This document shows positions 24,481-32,144 of a stretch of 42,039 bases of DNA, piece after piece. The first letter of the stretch is position 1. Each line of letters begins with the position of its first letter. The DNA comes from Gammaproteobacteria bacterium (lineage in GTDB: Bacteria > Pseudomonadota > Gammaproteobacteria > Xanthomonadales > SZUA-36). The notes beneath the pieces were generated by a model. The model did no database searches. It saw only the letters and a program-made list of their open reading frames with translations, and had not been told where the DNA came from. Location: positions 1 through 42,039 of the forward strand of contig JAUIJU010000023.1 in NCBI GenBank assembly GCA_030431095.1, read 5' to 3'. The translations under genes and the position numbers were made by a program.

Positions 24481-25551
24481 ATGAGCGCCAAGAAGCAACG
24501 CATCCTGTTCATCGACCGTGACGGCACGCTGATCACCGAACCGCCGGACGAACAGATCGACAGCCTGGAAAAACTGGCGCTGGTGGACGGCGTGATCCCG
24601 GCGCTGCTGGCGCTGAAGGCTGCCGGCTACTCGTTCGTGATCGTCAGTAACCAGGACGGCCTGGGAACCGACAGCTACCCGGAAGAAGATTTCCGGGTGC
24701 CGCACGAGAAGATGCTCGACCTGTTCCGCTCACAGGGTATCGACTTCGCCGCCGAGCACATCGATCCGCACTTCGAGTCCGACGGGTCACCCGACCGCAA
24801 ACCGGGCATCGGCATGGTTCTGGGCTACCTCAAATCAGGCGAGCTGGACCTGTCCGACAGCTGGGTCATCGGCGACCGTGAAACCGACCTGCAACTGGCG
24901 GACAACATGGGCATCGGCGGCTTCATGCTGGGCCGTGACGGACTCGACTGGGCCGGAATCACCCACCAACTGGTCGACAGGCCGCGCACCGCCGGGGTTC
25001 GGCGCAAGACGCGCGAAACGGACATTCGCGTGGACGTGGACCTGGACGCCACCGGCACGGACATCGCCACCGGCATCGGCTTTTTCGATCACATGCTGGA
25101 CCAGATCGCGTCCCATGGCGGATTCCGGCTGTCCCTGCACTGCGACGGCGACCTGGAAATCGACGAGCACCACACGGTGGAAGACTGTGCCCTGGCCCTG
25201 GGCGAAGCACTGGACCAGGCCCTGGGCGAGCGGCGCGGCATTGGCCGCTACGGTTTCGTGCTGCCCATGGACGAATCCCTGGCGCAGGTGGCCGTCGACC
25301 TTTCGGGCCGGCCGGCCTTCGAATTTGAGGCGGATTTTCCTCGCGATAACGTGGGCCAGCTCTCGACGGAGATGGTGCGACATTTCTTCGCCTCGCTGTC
25401 CCAGTCGTTGCGCGCCGCGCTGCACCTGCAGGTGACCGGCGAGAACACCCACCACATGGTGGAGGCCCTGTTCAAGGGCGCCGGGCGCGCACTGCGACCG
25501 GCCCTGGCGCGCCAGGGCCACGAAATGCCCAGCACCAAGGGCCGCCTGTGA
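24481..25551 (+). CDS. hisB: Bifunctional HisB (phosphatase + IGP dehydratase)
   Basis: A 356-residue fusion. Residues 1-165 are a HAD-type histidinol-phosphate phosphatase with nucleophile and acid D12 and D14 (FIDRDGTL) and VIGDRETDLQLADNMG. Residues 170-356 are imidazoleglycerol-phosphate dehydratase with FFDHMLDQIASHGGF, DEHHTVEDCALALGEAL and NTHHMVEALFKGAGRAL binding two Mn ions. The zinc-finger-like loop of E. coli HisB-N (Cys93, His95, Cys101, Cys103) here has Asp95, His97, Ser103 and Asp105, so the zinc site appears lost. It starts one base after hisC. Xanthomonas HisB is, from memory, similar in this loop. Confidence 0.96.
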   Translation: MSAKKQRILFIDRDGTLITEPPDEQIDSLEKLALVDGVIPALLALKAAGYSFVIVSNQDGLGTDSYPEEDFRVPHEKMLDLFRSQGIDFAAEHIDPHFESDGSPDRKPGIGMVLGYLKSGELDLSDSWVIGDRETDLQLADNMGIGGFMLGRDGLDWAGITHQLVDRPRTAGVRRKTRETDIRVDVDLDATGTDIATGIGFFDHMLDQIASHGGFRLSLHCDGDLEIDEHHTVEDCALALGEALDQALGERRGIGRYGFVLPMDESLAQVAVDLSGRPAFEFEADFPRDNVGQLSTEMVRHFFASLSQSLRAALHLQVTGENTHHMVEALFKGAGRALRPALARQGHEMPSTKGRL

Positions 25552-25561
25552 GCGCAACGCC

Positions 25562-26155
25562 ATGAGCCTGGCCATTATCGACAGCGGCGGCGCCAACATC
25601 GCCTCGGTGCGCTTCGCCCTGAATCGCCTGGGTATGGAGTCCACCTTCACCGCCGACCGCGCCGTGATCGAGCGCGCCGACCGGGTGATCCTGCCCGGTG
25701 TCGGCGCCGCCGGCGCGGCGATGCGACAACTGCGCAAACACGGACTGGTGGACTGCATCCGCGGCCTGACCCAGCCGGTGCTGGGCATCTGCCTGGGCAT
25801 GCAACTGCTGTTCGAGGCCTCGGACGAGGGCGACGTTCGCTGCCTGGGCCTGATTCCGGGCCGACTGCGGCGCTTCGACGGCGCGCCGGGGCTGCGCGTA
25901 CCGCACATGGGCTGGAACCACACGCGGCAGACCCGCGACGACCCGCTGTGCGCGGGCCTTCGCGCCACGCCCTGGTTCTATTTCGTGCATAGTTACCATG
26001 CGCCCGTCGGTGAACATACGCTCGCCGCCTGCCGGCACGGACAGGCGTTCAGCGCCATGGTGCAACAGGGCAACTTTCGCGGGGCGCAGTTCCATCCCGA
26101 GCGTTCAGCCGCGGACGGCGCCCGGGTGCTCAAGAATTTCCTGGAGCTGAGCTGA
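25562..26155 (+). CDS. hisH: Imidazole glycerol phosphate synthase HisH
   Basis: A 197-residue class I glutamine amidotransferase subunit that feeds ammonia to HisF. The triad is C77 (GICLGMQLLF), H178 and E180 (QFHPERS). VILPGVGAAGAAM and VPHMGWNH are family signatures; YFVHSYH is also present. The usual HPEKS is HPERS, a mild change. It begins 10 bp after hisB and is followed by hisA after 2 bp. Confidence 0.96.
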   Translation: MSLAIIDSGGANIASVRFALNRLGMESTFTADRAVIERADRVILPGVGAAGAAMRQLRKHGLVDCIRGLTQPVLGICLGMQLLFEASDEGDVRCLGLIPGRLRRFDGAPGLRVPHMGWNHTRQTRDDPLCAGLRATPWFYFVHSYHAPVGEHTLAACRHGQAFSAMVQQGNFRGAQFHPERSAADGARVLKNFLELS

Positions 26156-26157
26156 CC

Positions 26158-26892
26158 ATGAACCTGATTCCCGCCATCGATCTGCTGGACGGCCGTTGTG
26201 TACGACTCGTGCATGGCGATTTCAACAATGTCAGTCACTACGACACGCCACCGGAACGCCTGGCCGAGCGTTACCACCAGGACGGCGCCGCCTGGCTGCA
26301 CGTGGTGGACCTGGAAGCTTCGCGCGACGGCGAGGCCGCCGATACCGGCGCCCTGTTCCAGTTGCTGGACCGGGCGGAGCAGTCGGTGCAGACCGGCGGT
26401 GGCGTGCGCAGCGGCGGCGACATCCAGGCGCGACTGGACCACGGAGCCACCCGCGTGGTGGTGGGCAGCCTGTGCGCCACGGAAACGGATCGCTTCGTGT
26501 CCTGGCTGGGACGCTTCGGCAAGGAGCGTATCGTGGCCGCACTGGACGTACGCCTGGATTCCGGCGGTGTGCCCTGGCCGCGCACCCATGGCTGGACGGA
26601 GTCCGCGCGCATCGACCTGTGGCGCCTGTTGAATCACCTGGTCGACGGCGGGCTCCGCCATGTCCTGGTGACCGACATCGGCCGGGACGGCGCCATGAGC
26701 GGCCCCAACCTGGACCTGTATGCCGAGATCCTGGCACGCCACCCGGGCCTGCAACTGCAAGCCTCGGGCGGTGTCAGCCGCATCGATGACCTGGTGGCCC
26801 TGCGCGATGCCGGCGCGGCATCGACCATCGTGGGCAAGGCCCTGCTCGAAGGCGCTTTTGACGTGTCGTCCGCGCTGAAGGCAGTGCGATGA
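26158..26892 (+). CDS. hisA: ProFAR isomerase HisA
   Basis: A 244-residue TIM-barrel isomerase opening the ribose of ProFAR to give PRFAR. Catalytic acids are D8 (IPAIDLLDG) and D130 (VAALDVR). QTGGGVRS and [16 protein letters not shown] form the phosphate-binding loops, with [11 protein letters not shown] and IVGKALLEG at the end. The stop overlaps hisF by 4 bp. Confidence 0.96.
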   Translation: MNLIPAIDLLDGRCVRLVHGDFNNVSHYDTPPERLAERYHQDGAAWLHVVDLEASRDGEAADTGALFQLLDRAEQSVQTGGGVRSGGDIQARLDHGATRVVVGSLCATETDRFVSWLGRFGKERIVAALDVRLDSGGVPWPRTHGWTESARIDLWRLLNHLVDGGLRHVLVTDIGRDGAMSGPNLDLYAEILARHPGLQLQASGGVSRIDDLVALRDAGAASTIVGKALLEGAFDVSSALKAVR

Positions 26893-27680
26893 CCGATGCC
26901 GCCACCACCGGCCTGGCGCGCCGCATCATTCCCTGCCTGGACGTGCGCGACGGCCAGGTGGTCAAGGGCGTGCAGTTCCGTGACCACCGGGTCATGGGCG
27001 AGATCGTCGGGCTGGCCCAGCGATACAGCGCGGAAGGCGCCGACGAACTGGTGTTCTACGACATCACCGCCAGTCCGGAGGGCCGCTCGGTGGACCACGA
27101 CTGGGTGCGCCGGGTGGCGGAAGTCATCGACATTCCGTTCTGCGTGGCCGGCGGCATCCGCAGCGTGGACGAGGCGCGCACCATCCTGCAGGCCGGCGCC
27201 GACAAGATTTCCGTCAACACCCCCGCCGTGCGCAATCCCGACCTGGTGAACGCCCTGGCCGACGCCTTCGGCAGCCAGTGCGTGGTGGTGGGCATCGATT
27301 CCATCGTGCAGGACGGCGCCTGGACCACGCGCCAGATGACCGGCAACCCGGACGCCATGGAGCACACCGGGCTGGAGACCCTGGACTGGATCGGCCAGGT
27401 GGTGGAGCGCGGTGCGGGTGAGATCGTACTCAACTGCATGGGCAGCGACGGTACCCGGGATGGCTACGACCTGCAGCAACTGACCGCCGCGCGCGCCGTG
27501 TGCGCCGTGCCGCTGATCGCTTCCGGCGGCGCCGGCGAAGCACGGCACTTCACCGACGTGTTCGCCGCCGCCGACGTGGATGGCGCGCTGGCCGCCACCG
27601 TGTTCCACTCGGGCGCCCTGCCCATCGCACAACTCAAGTCGACACTGGCGGACGCCGGTGTGAGCGTCAGGCCATGCTGA
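26889..27680 (+). CDS. hisF: Imidazole glycerol phosphate synthase HisF
   Basis: A 263-residue TIM-barrel cyclase making imidazole glycerol phosphate and AICAR from PRFAR and the ammonia supplied by HisH. D18 ([10 protein letters not shown]) and D137 (VVGIDS) are the catalytic acids; [36 protein letters not shown] and [12 protein letters not shown] are family motifs. The C-terminus overlaps hisIE by 7 bp in another frame. Confidence 0.96.
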   Translation: MTDAATTGLARRIIPCLDVRDGQVVKGVQFRDHRVMGEIVGLAQRYSAEGADELVFYDITASPEGRSVDHDWVRRVAEVIDIPFCVAGGIRSVDEARTILQAGADKISVNTPAVRNPDLVNALADAFGSQCVVVGIDSIVQDGAWTTRQMTGNPDAMEHTGLETLDWIGQVVERGAGEIVLNCMGSDGTRDGYDLQQLTAARAVCAVPLIASGGAGEARHFTDVFAAADVDGALAATVFHSGALPIAQLKSTLADAGVSVRPC

Positions 27681-28303
27681 CCACGGAACCGGATTGGGAG
27701 AAACTCGACGGCCTGCTGCCCGCCGTGGTGCAGGACGCGCTGGACGGACGTGTACTGATGCTGGGCTACATGAGTTCGGAGGCCCTGCAGCACACGGTGG
27801 AAACCGGCAAGGTCACGTTCTGGAGCCGCAGCCGCCAGGTCCTGTGGACCAAGGGAGAGACCTCCGGCAACCACCTGGTCTTCGTGGACGCCGCGCTGGA
27901 CTGCGACCGGGACTGCCTGCTGGTTCGCGCCCGCCCGGCTGGCCCGACCTGCCACCGGGGCACCGACACCTGTTTCGACCCACCGGGCGACGATGCGGCC
28001 GATCACGGCCCGCGGCCGGAACTGGCCTTCCTGGCGGAACTGGAACGCGTCGTGCGGGCCCGTGACCTCGAGCGCCCGGAAGGCAGCTACACCACGCAGC
28101 TGCTGCAGGCAGGCGTCAAGCGCATCGCCCAGAAAGTGGGCGAGGAAGGCGTGGAAACCGCCCTGGCGGCCGCCACCGGCGACCGCGAAGAACTGCTGGA
28201 GGAGGCCTCCGACCTGCTCTATCACCTGCTGGTATTGCTGCGCGCCAGTGATGTCGACCTGTCCGAACTGCTGGATACCCTGCGGGCGCGTCACGGGGGC
28301 TAG
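27674..28303 (+). CDS. hisI: Bifunctional HisIE (cyclohydrolase/pyrophosphatase)
   Basis: A 209-residue fusion performing steps two and three of the pathway. Residues 1-115 are PR-AMP cyclohydrolase with the metal-binding [21 protein letters not shown] and [19 protein letters not shown]. Residues 120-209 are PR-ATP pyrophosphatase with [22 protein letters not shown] and [16 protein letters not shown], the MazG-like acidic motif. ATG at 27674 lies inside the hisF end. It is the last his gene; no clear terminator follows. Confidence 0.96.
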   Translation: MLTTEPDWEKLDGLLPAVVQDALDGRVLMLGYMSSEALQHTVETGKVTFWSRSRQVLWTKGETSGNHLVFVDAALDCDRDCLLVRARPAGPTCHRGTDTCFDPPGDDAADHGPRPELAFLAELERVVRARDLERPEGSYTTQLLQAGVKRIAQKVGEEGVETALAAATGDREELLEEASDLLYHLLVLLRASDVDLSELLDTLRARHGG

Positions 28304-28337
28304 TGCGGGGAGATTCTGGCCAGGGGCTGCGGTTTTC

Positions 28338-28398
28338 CTGGCCGGGAATGGGTGAGCCTTGGGCCGGTCGTTGGCGAATTTCTGGCCGGGAATGGGTG
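28338..28398 (+). repeat. Two direct copies of a 17-bp motif
   Basis: CTGGCCGGGAATGGGTG occurs at 28338-28354 and 28382-28398, with related TTCTGGCC at 28314-28321. The motif resembles the GTCGGGAACGGGTGG core (minus-strand sense) of the repeat cluster at 19.6-19.9 kb. It fills much of the 130-bp gap between hisIE and the convergent cytochrome gene, where no terminator is obvious. Confidence 0.55.
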
Positions 28399-28433
28399 CG
28401 TACCCCTCACCCGCCAACACCCCAACCAAAAAC

Positions 28434-29324
28434 CTACTCCACCCCCGGCACCGCCTTCAAATACGCCGCGATGGCCTCCCGGTCCGAAGCATCCAGCAAG
28501 GCCAGGTGCGCCTGCACCGCCACCATGCTGCCGCCGACCACGTCGAAATCCGGGTCGACGCCCGCCTCCAGGTAGTAGGCGATGTCGTCCTCGGACCAGT
28601 CGGCGAAGGAGGCGCGGCCCGTGGTGATATTGGGCACGCGGCCGTCGCCTTCCAGGTCCGGCGCGCCGCCCAGCCAGCGCGACGTGTCCATGGCCTGAGC
28701 AAAATTACGGGGCGTGTGGCATTCGCCGCAGTGACCCGGACCTTCCACCAGGTATCGGCCGAGATCGAGCTGACCGTCGTTGCGGTCGATGTCGATCACC
28801 GGGGCGTCATCCAGGAACAGGCGTTTCCACAGGCCGATGCCGCGGTTGATGGAATAGGGAAACCCGAGCTCGTGATCGGCAACCTGGTTGGCGTCCTGTG
28901 GCATCTGGTCCAGCCAGGCCTTCAGGTCCAGCAGGTCGGTCCGGTTCATCTTCGCGTACGAGGTGTAGGGAAAGGCCGGGTAGTAGTGCCGGCCGTCGGG
29001 CGAGACGCCGCGCCGCATGGCATTGAGGAAATCCAGCTCGCTCCAGCCGCCGATGCCGGCTTCGGCGTGTGGCGTGATGTTGGGCACGTGAAAACGCCCC
29101 ACCGGGGAATCCAGCACCATGCCGCCGGCCATGACCAGCTGGTCCAATTCACCATCGACGACCTTGCCGTGGCAGGAACCGCAGCCGCCGGCGTTGAACA
29201 TACGCTCGCCATTGGCCAGGTCGGGGGCGTGCCGTGGCACGTCTTCGGGCGACAGGCCCAGCGGCCGGCTCAGCCACCAGAAGCCGAGCAGCAACAGGCC
29301 CGCGAGGACGAGCAGCCGGCGCAT
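28434..29324 (-). CDS. Dihaem c-type cytochrome
   Basis: A 296-residue periplasmic cytochrome with an uncleaved or short N-terminal membrane anchor (residues 2-18). Two class I domains carry haem motifs CGSCH (C48, C51, H52) and CGECH (C199, C202, H203). VPNITPHAEAGIGGWSELDF and VPNITTGRASFADWSEDDI show the domains are duplicated. This layout is typical of cytochrome subunits of membrane-linked dehydrogenases of the alcohol/aldehyde/gluconate type, but no dehydrogenase subunit is adjacent. It lies 12 bp downstream of a cytochrome c' gene, so the two form a small unit. Confidence 0.88.
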   Translation of the reverse strand: MRRLLVLAGLLLLGFWWLSRPLGLSPEDVPRHAPDLANGERMFNAGGCGSCHGKVVDGELDQLVMAGGMVLDSPVGRFHVPNITPHAEAGIGGWSELDFLNAMRRGVSPDGRHYYPAFPYTSYAKMNRTDLLDLKAWLDQMPQDANQVADHELGFPYSINRGIGLWKRLFLDDAPVIDIDRNDGQLDLGRYLVEGPGHCGECHTPRNFAQAMDTSRWLGGAPDLEGDGRVPNITTGRASFADWSEDDIAYYLEAGVDPDFDVVGGSMVAVQAHLALLDASDREAIAAYLKAVPGVE

Positions 29325-29336
29325 GGCGTGGCCCGC

Positions 29337-29774
29337 TCAGTCCTTCTCGACGCGATAGTCGTCGTGACAGCCCTTGCAGGTGCCCAGCACCCCGTTGAGT
29401 TCGGCCTTGAGCCCTTCGAGGCTCTGGATGTCCGCGGCCTGCGCGGCGGCCACCGCGTCGGCGAAATCGGTGAACCGCTGCTGGAAGCCATCCGGATCGC
29501 TCCAGATGGTGTCCCTGGCCTCGGTGTCGTGCCCGCTCTCGCTGCCTTCGGGGAACAGGGCGGGGCCCTTTTCGGCGGTGGTGGCGAACACGGCCAGGCT
29601 GTCGCTGACAGTGGCGGCGTCAAATTCCACCTGGCCCCGGGACATGCCGATCAGCGGTTTGAGCGCCTCGCGGGTGTCGGACATCAGGTCCTGGCGCTGC
29701 GGAATGGGGTCGTCGTCGGCGGCCAGTACGACCAGGGGTGACAGGGCCAGGGCGAGTAACAGGGTGCGCTTCAT
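29337..29774 (-). CDS. Cytochrome c' (class II)
   Basis: A 145-residue periplasmic haem protein with a cleavable signal peptide (about 1-19). The haem motif CKGCH (C133, C136, H137) is at the extreme C-terminus, as in four-helix-bundle cytochromes c'. The body is helical, with RQDLMSDTREALKPL at the start typical of the family. Cytochromes c' bind NO and CO and are linked to nitrosative stress, or simply carry electrons. The gene is first in a two-gene unit with the dihaem cytochrome. Confidence 0.88.
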   Translation of the reverse strand: MKRTLLLALALSPLVVLAADDDPIPQRQDLMSDTREALKPLIGMSRGQVEFDAATVSDSLAVFATTAEKGPALFPEGSESGHDTEARDTIWSDPDGFQQRFTDFADAVAAAQAADIQSLEGLKAELNGVLGTCKGCHDDYRVEKD

Positions 29775-29913
29775 GCAGTTCTCCGGTCAGGGTCGGGGAT
29801 TGGGGTCCATCTTCCCAATTCGTTCGCCGTCTGCCAAGTTTGGACACGACGTCATCGTGGCAATCGGGAATGGCCTGTGGTTACCATGCCGACTCACCCG
29901 TGAAGAAAACATC

Positions 29914-30420
29914 ATGACGCCCGCAGACCCCTTCCGTCCCATCACGCCCGACGATGATCCCGCCGTGGCGGCCATCATTCGTTCGGTCATGACCGAGTAC
30001 GGCGCCGTGGGCGAGGGCTACTCCATCGAGGACCCCGAAGTGGACGCCATGCACGCCGCCTACCAGGGCCCGGGCGCCGCGTTCTGGGTGGTGGAAATCG
30101 ACGGGCAGGTGCTCGGGTGCGGCGGCGTCGCGCCACTCAAGGGTGGTGACGCGGACACCTGCGAGCTACAGAAAATGTACTTCCTGCCGCGGTTGCGCGG
30201 CCACGGCCTGGGTTCGGCGCTGATGCGACGTTGCCTCACCTGGGCCACGCAGGCCGGCTACCGCCGGTGCTACCTGGAAACCCTCGAGAGCATGGATGGC
30301 GCGCGCCGTCTGTACCGGCACTACGGCTTTCGCGACATCGACGCGCCGATGGGCGCCACCGGGCACTGCGGCTGCGATCGCTGGATGGTGCTCGAACTGC
30401 CGGAGGGCAGCGGCGCATGA
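29914..30420 (+). CDS. GNAT family N-acetyltransferase
   Basis: A 168-residue GNAT protein. The fold is complete: RPITPDDDPAVAAIIR, VVEIDGQVLGCGGVAPL (beta-4), the acetyl-CoA loop LPRLRGHGLGSALMRRCL (R-x-x-G-x-G type), LETLESMDGARRLYRHYGF, and a C-terminal MVLEL. The substrate is unknown. ATG at 29914 is the first in frame before the fold. The longer upstream frame lies antisense to the cytochrome c' gene and is rejected. It is 64 bp upstream of the ArsR-type regulator. Confidence 0.82.
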   Translation: MTPADPFRPITPDDDPAVAAIIRSVMTEYGAVGEGYSIEDPEVDAMHAAYQGPGAAFWVVEIDGQVLGCGGVAPLKGGDADTCELQKMYFLPRLRGHGLGSALMRRCLTWATQAGYRRCYLETLESMDGARRLYRHYGFRDIDAPMGATGHCGCDRWMVLELPEGSGA

Positions 30421-30484
30421 CGCCGATGGCGTCGCCCGCTATCATCGTATTTCGACGAACAACGACGAGCAAAGCGACACCCCG

Positions 30485-30763
30485 ATGGTCAACCGGAGAA
30501 AAGACGAGCACATGGCCAACGCGTTCCGCGCGCTGGGCCATCCCGTTCGGCTCAGGATCGTGAGAATACTCAACGACGAGGGCGCCAGTTTTGCCGGCGA
30601 CATCACCCGCCGCCTGCCGGTGGTCGCCTCGACGGCGTCACAACACCTGAAAATTCTCCGCGAGGCCGGTCTGATCAATGACGCCGCCGACGGGCCCCAC
30701 CGCTACTACTCGGTAAACAAGCAGGCCCTGCTGGACCTCAAGGCCTGGGTCAGGAAGCTGTAA
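30485..30763 (+). CDS. ArsR/SmtB-family transcriptional regulator
   Basis: A 92-residue winged helix-turn-helix protein. MANAFRALGHPVRLRIVRIL opens the ArsR fold and RLPVVASTASQHLKILREAG is the recognition helix region, followed by the wing at GPHRYYSVN. No cysteines or clustered histidines are present, so metal sensing of the ArsR/SmtB kind is not supported. ATG at 30485 is used; ATG at 30512 is a plausible alternative. A TATCAT box at 30440-30445 may be its -10. It converges on the MBL gene with a 14-bp overlap. Confidence 0.8.
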   Translation: MVNRRKDEHMANAFRALGHPVRLRIVRILNDEGASFAGDITRRLPVVASTASQHLKILREAGLINDAADGPHRYYSVNKQALLDLKAWVRKL

Positions 30764-32129
30764 GGTCCAGGACGTCGCCCGGCCGGGGCGTGTTCACCTG
30801 CGCGCCGCTGCGACCGGCCAGGTACCCGGCGAACGCGTCCCGCGCCTCTTCCTCCCCGTGCACCAGCCAGACCGGCGGACGCCCTCCGATGCCCTCGTAC
30901 CAGCGCGCCAGGTCGTCCTGGTCACCGTGCGCCGACAGGCCGCCCAGGGTATGCACCCGCCCCCGAACCGGCACCTCCTGGCCATGAATCCGCACCCGCT
31001 CGTGCCCGTCCACCAGGCGACGCCCCAGTGAACCCCGGGCCTGGTAGCCCAGGATCACCACCTGGGTGCTTTCGAACGGGAGGTTGTGCTTCAGGTGATG
31101 GACGATGCGCCCGCCGTTACACATGCCGCTGCCGGCGATCACAATGGCGCCCGAGCGGATCCGGTTGATGGCCATGGACTCCTCGGTCTTCCGGCTCATC
31201 GTGAGATTGGGCAACAGGGGCATCTTTTCATTGCGTGCCCGCAGGCGCGACGCCTCCTCGTCGTAGAGCTGCGCGAAGCGCAGGTAGACCTCGGTGGTCT
31301 CGATGGCCATGGGGCTGTCGAGGAAAATCCGGAATCGGTCCAGGCCCCAGTCCTCGAAGTGCTTGCCCAGCTGGTACAGCACCTCCTGGCTGCGGCCGAT
31401 CGCAAAGGCCGGGATCAGGATGTTGCCCCCTTCCGCACCGCGAATGATGCTGCCCAGCTCCTCGATGGTGTCGCTGCGTTCGCGATGACGACGGTCGCCG
31501 TAGGTGGACTCCATCAGCACCGCGTCCGCCCTCGGCGCCGACTCGGGGTCGCGCAGGATCGGGCTGTCGTACTGGCCCAGGTCTCCGGAGAACACCACCG
31601 TGCGCTGCTGTTCACCTACCTGGCAATGCACTTCGACCACGCAGGAACCCATGATGTGCCCCGCGTCACGAAAGGTCGCCCGGACACCGGGGACCACGTC
31701 GAAGGCCGTAGCATAAGGTTGCGGCACCAGGCTTTCCACCACGCCGCGACCATCCTCGAAAGTGAACAGGGGCTTGATGTTCCGGCCCAGTTTGCGCGAC
31801 AGGTAGTGCGCATCGCGCTCTTCGAGCCGGGCGGCGTCGGCCAGCAGGATGGCCACCAGCTCGCAGGACGCACGCTGGGCGAAGATTCTGCCGCGAAATC
31901 CGCGACGCACCAGCAAGGGCAGACGGCCGCAATGGTCCAGGTGCGCGTGGCTGAGCACCACCGCGTCGATGTCCGAGGCCTCGAAAGGAAACGGGTCGCG
32001 GTTGCGGGCCTCGTCCTGACGGCTGCCCTGGATCAAACCGCAATCGAGCAGCACCTTGTGCCCGCCGGCCTGCAGGATGTGGCAGGAGCCCGTGACCTCC
32101 CCCGCGGCGCCGAAGAATTCGATCTTCAC
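30750..32129 (-). CDS. MBL-fold/beta-CASP RNA exonuclease
   Basis: A 459-residue metallo-beta-lactamase fold hydrolase of the beta-CASP RNA-processing group (CPSF73/YSH1-like in bacteria). The zinc motif SHAHLDHCGRLP has H61, H63, D65 and H66. DAGHIMGSC, FSGDLGQYDSPIL, the beta-CASP segment with AIGRSQEVLYQL, SGMCNGGRIVHHL and GLSAHGDQDDLARW complete the active site. Expected to cleave RNA in the cytoplasm. It begins 15 bp after the DUF885-MliC gene, so it is probably third in the transcript POT transporter, peptidase, MBL. Confidence 0.9.
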   Translation of the reverse strand: MKIEFFGAAGEVTGSCHILQAGGHKVLLDCGLIQGSRQDEARNRDPFPFEASDIDAVVLSHAHLDHCGRLPLLVRRGFRGRIFAQRASCELVAILLADAARLEERDAHYLSRKLGRNIKPLFTFEDGRGVVESLVPQPYATAFDVVPGVRATFRDAGHIMGSCVVEVHCQVGEQQRTVVFSGDLGQYDSPILRDPESAPRADAVLMESTYGDRRHRERSDTIEELGSIIRGAEGGNILIPAFAIGRSQEVLYQLGKHFEDWGLDRFRIFLDSPMAIETTEVYLRFAQLYDEEASRLRARNEKMPLLPNLTMSRKTEESMAINRIRSGAIVIAGSGMCNGGRIVHHLKHNLPFESTQVVILGYQARGSLGRRLVDGHERVRIHGQEVPVRGRVHTLGGLSAHGDQDDLARWYEGIGGRPPVWLVHGEEEARDAFAGYLAGRSGAQVNTPRPGDVLDLTAS

Positions 32130-32144
32130 CGCCGGTTGCCCGCC

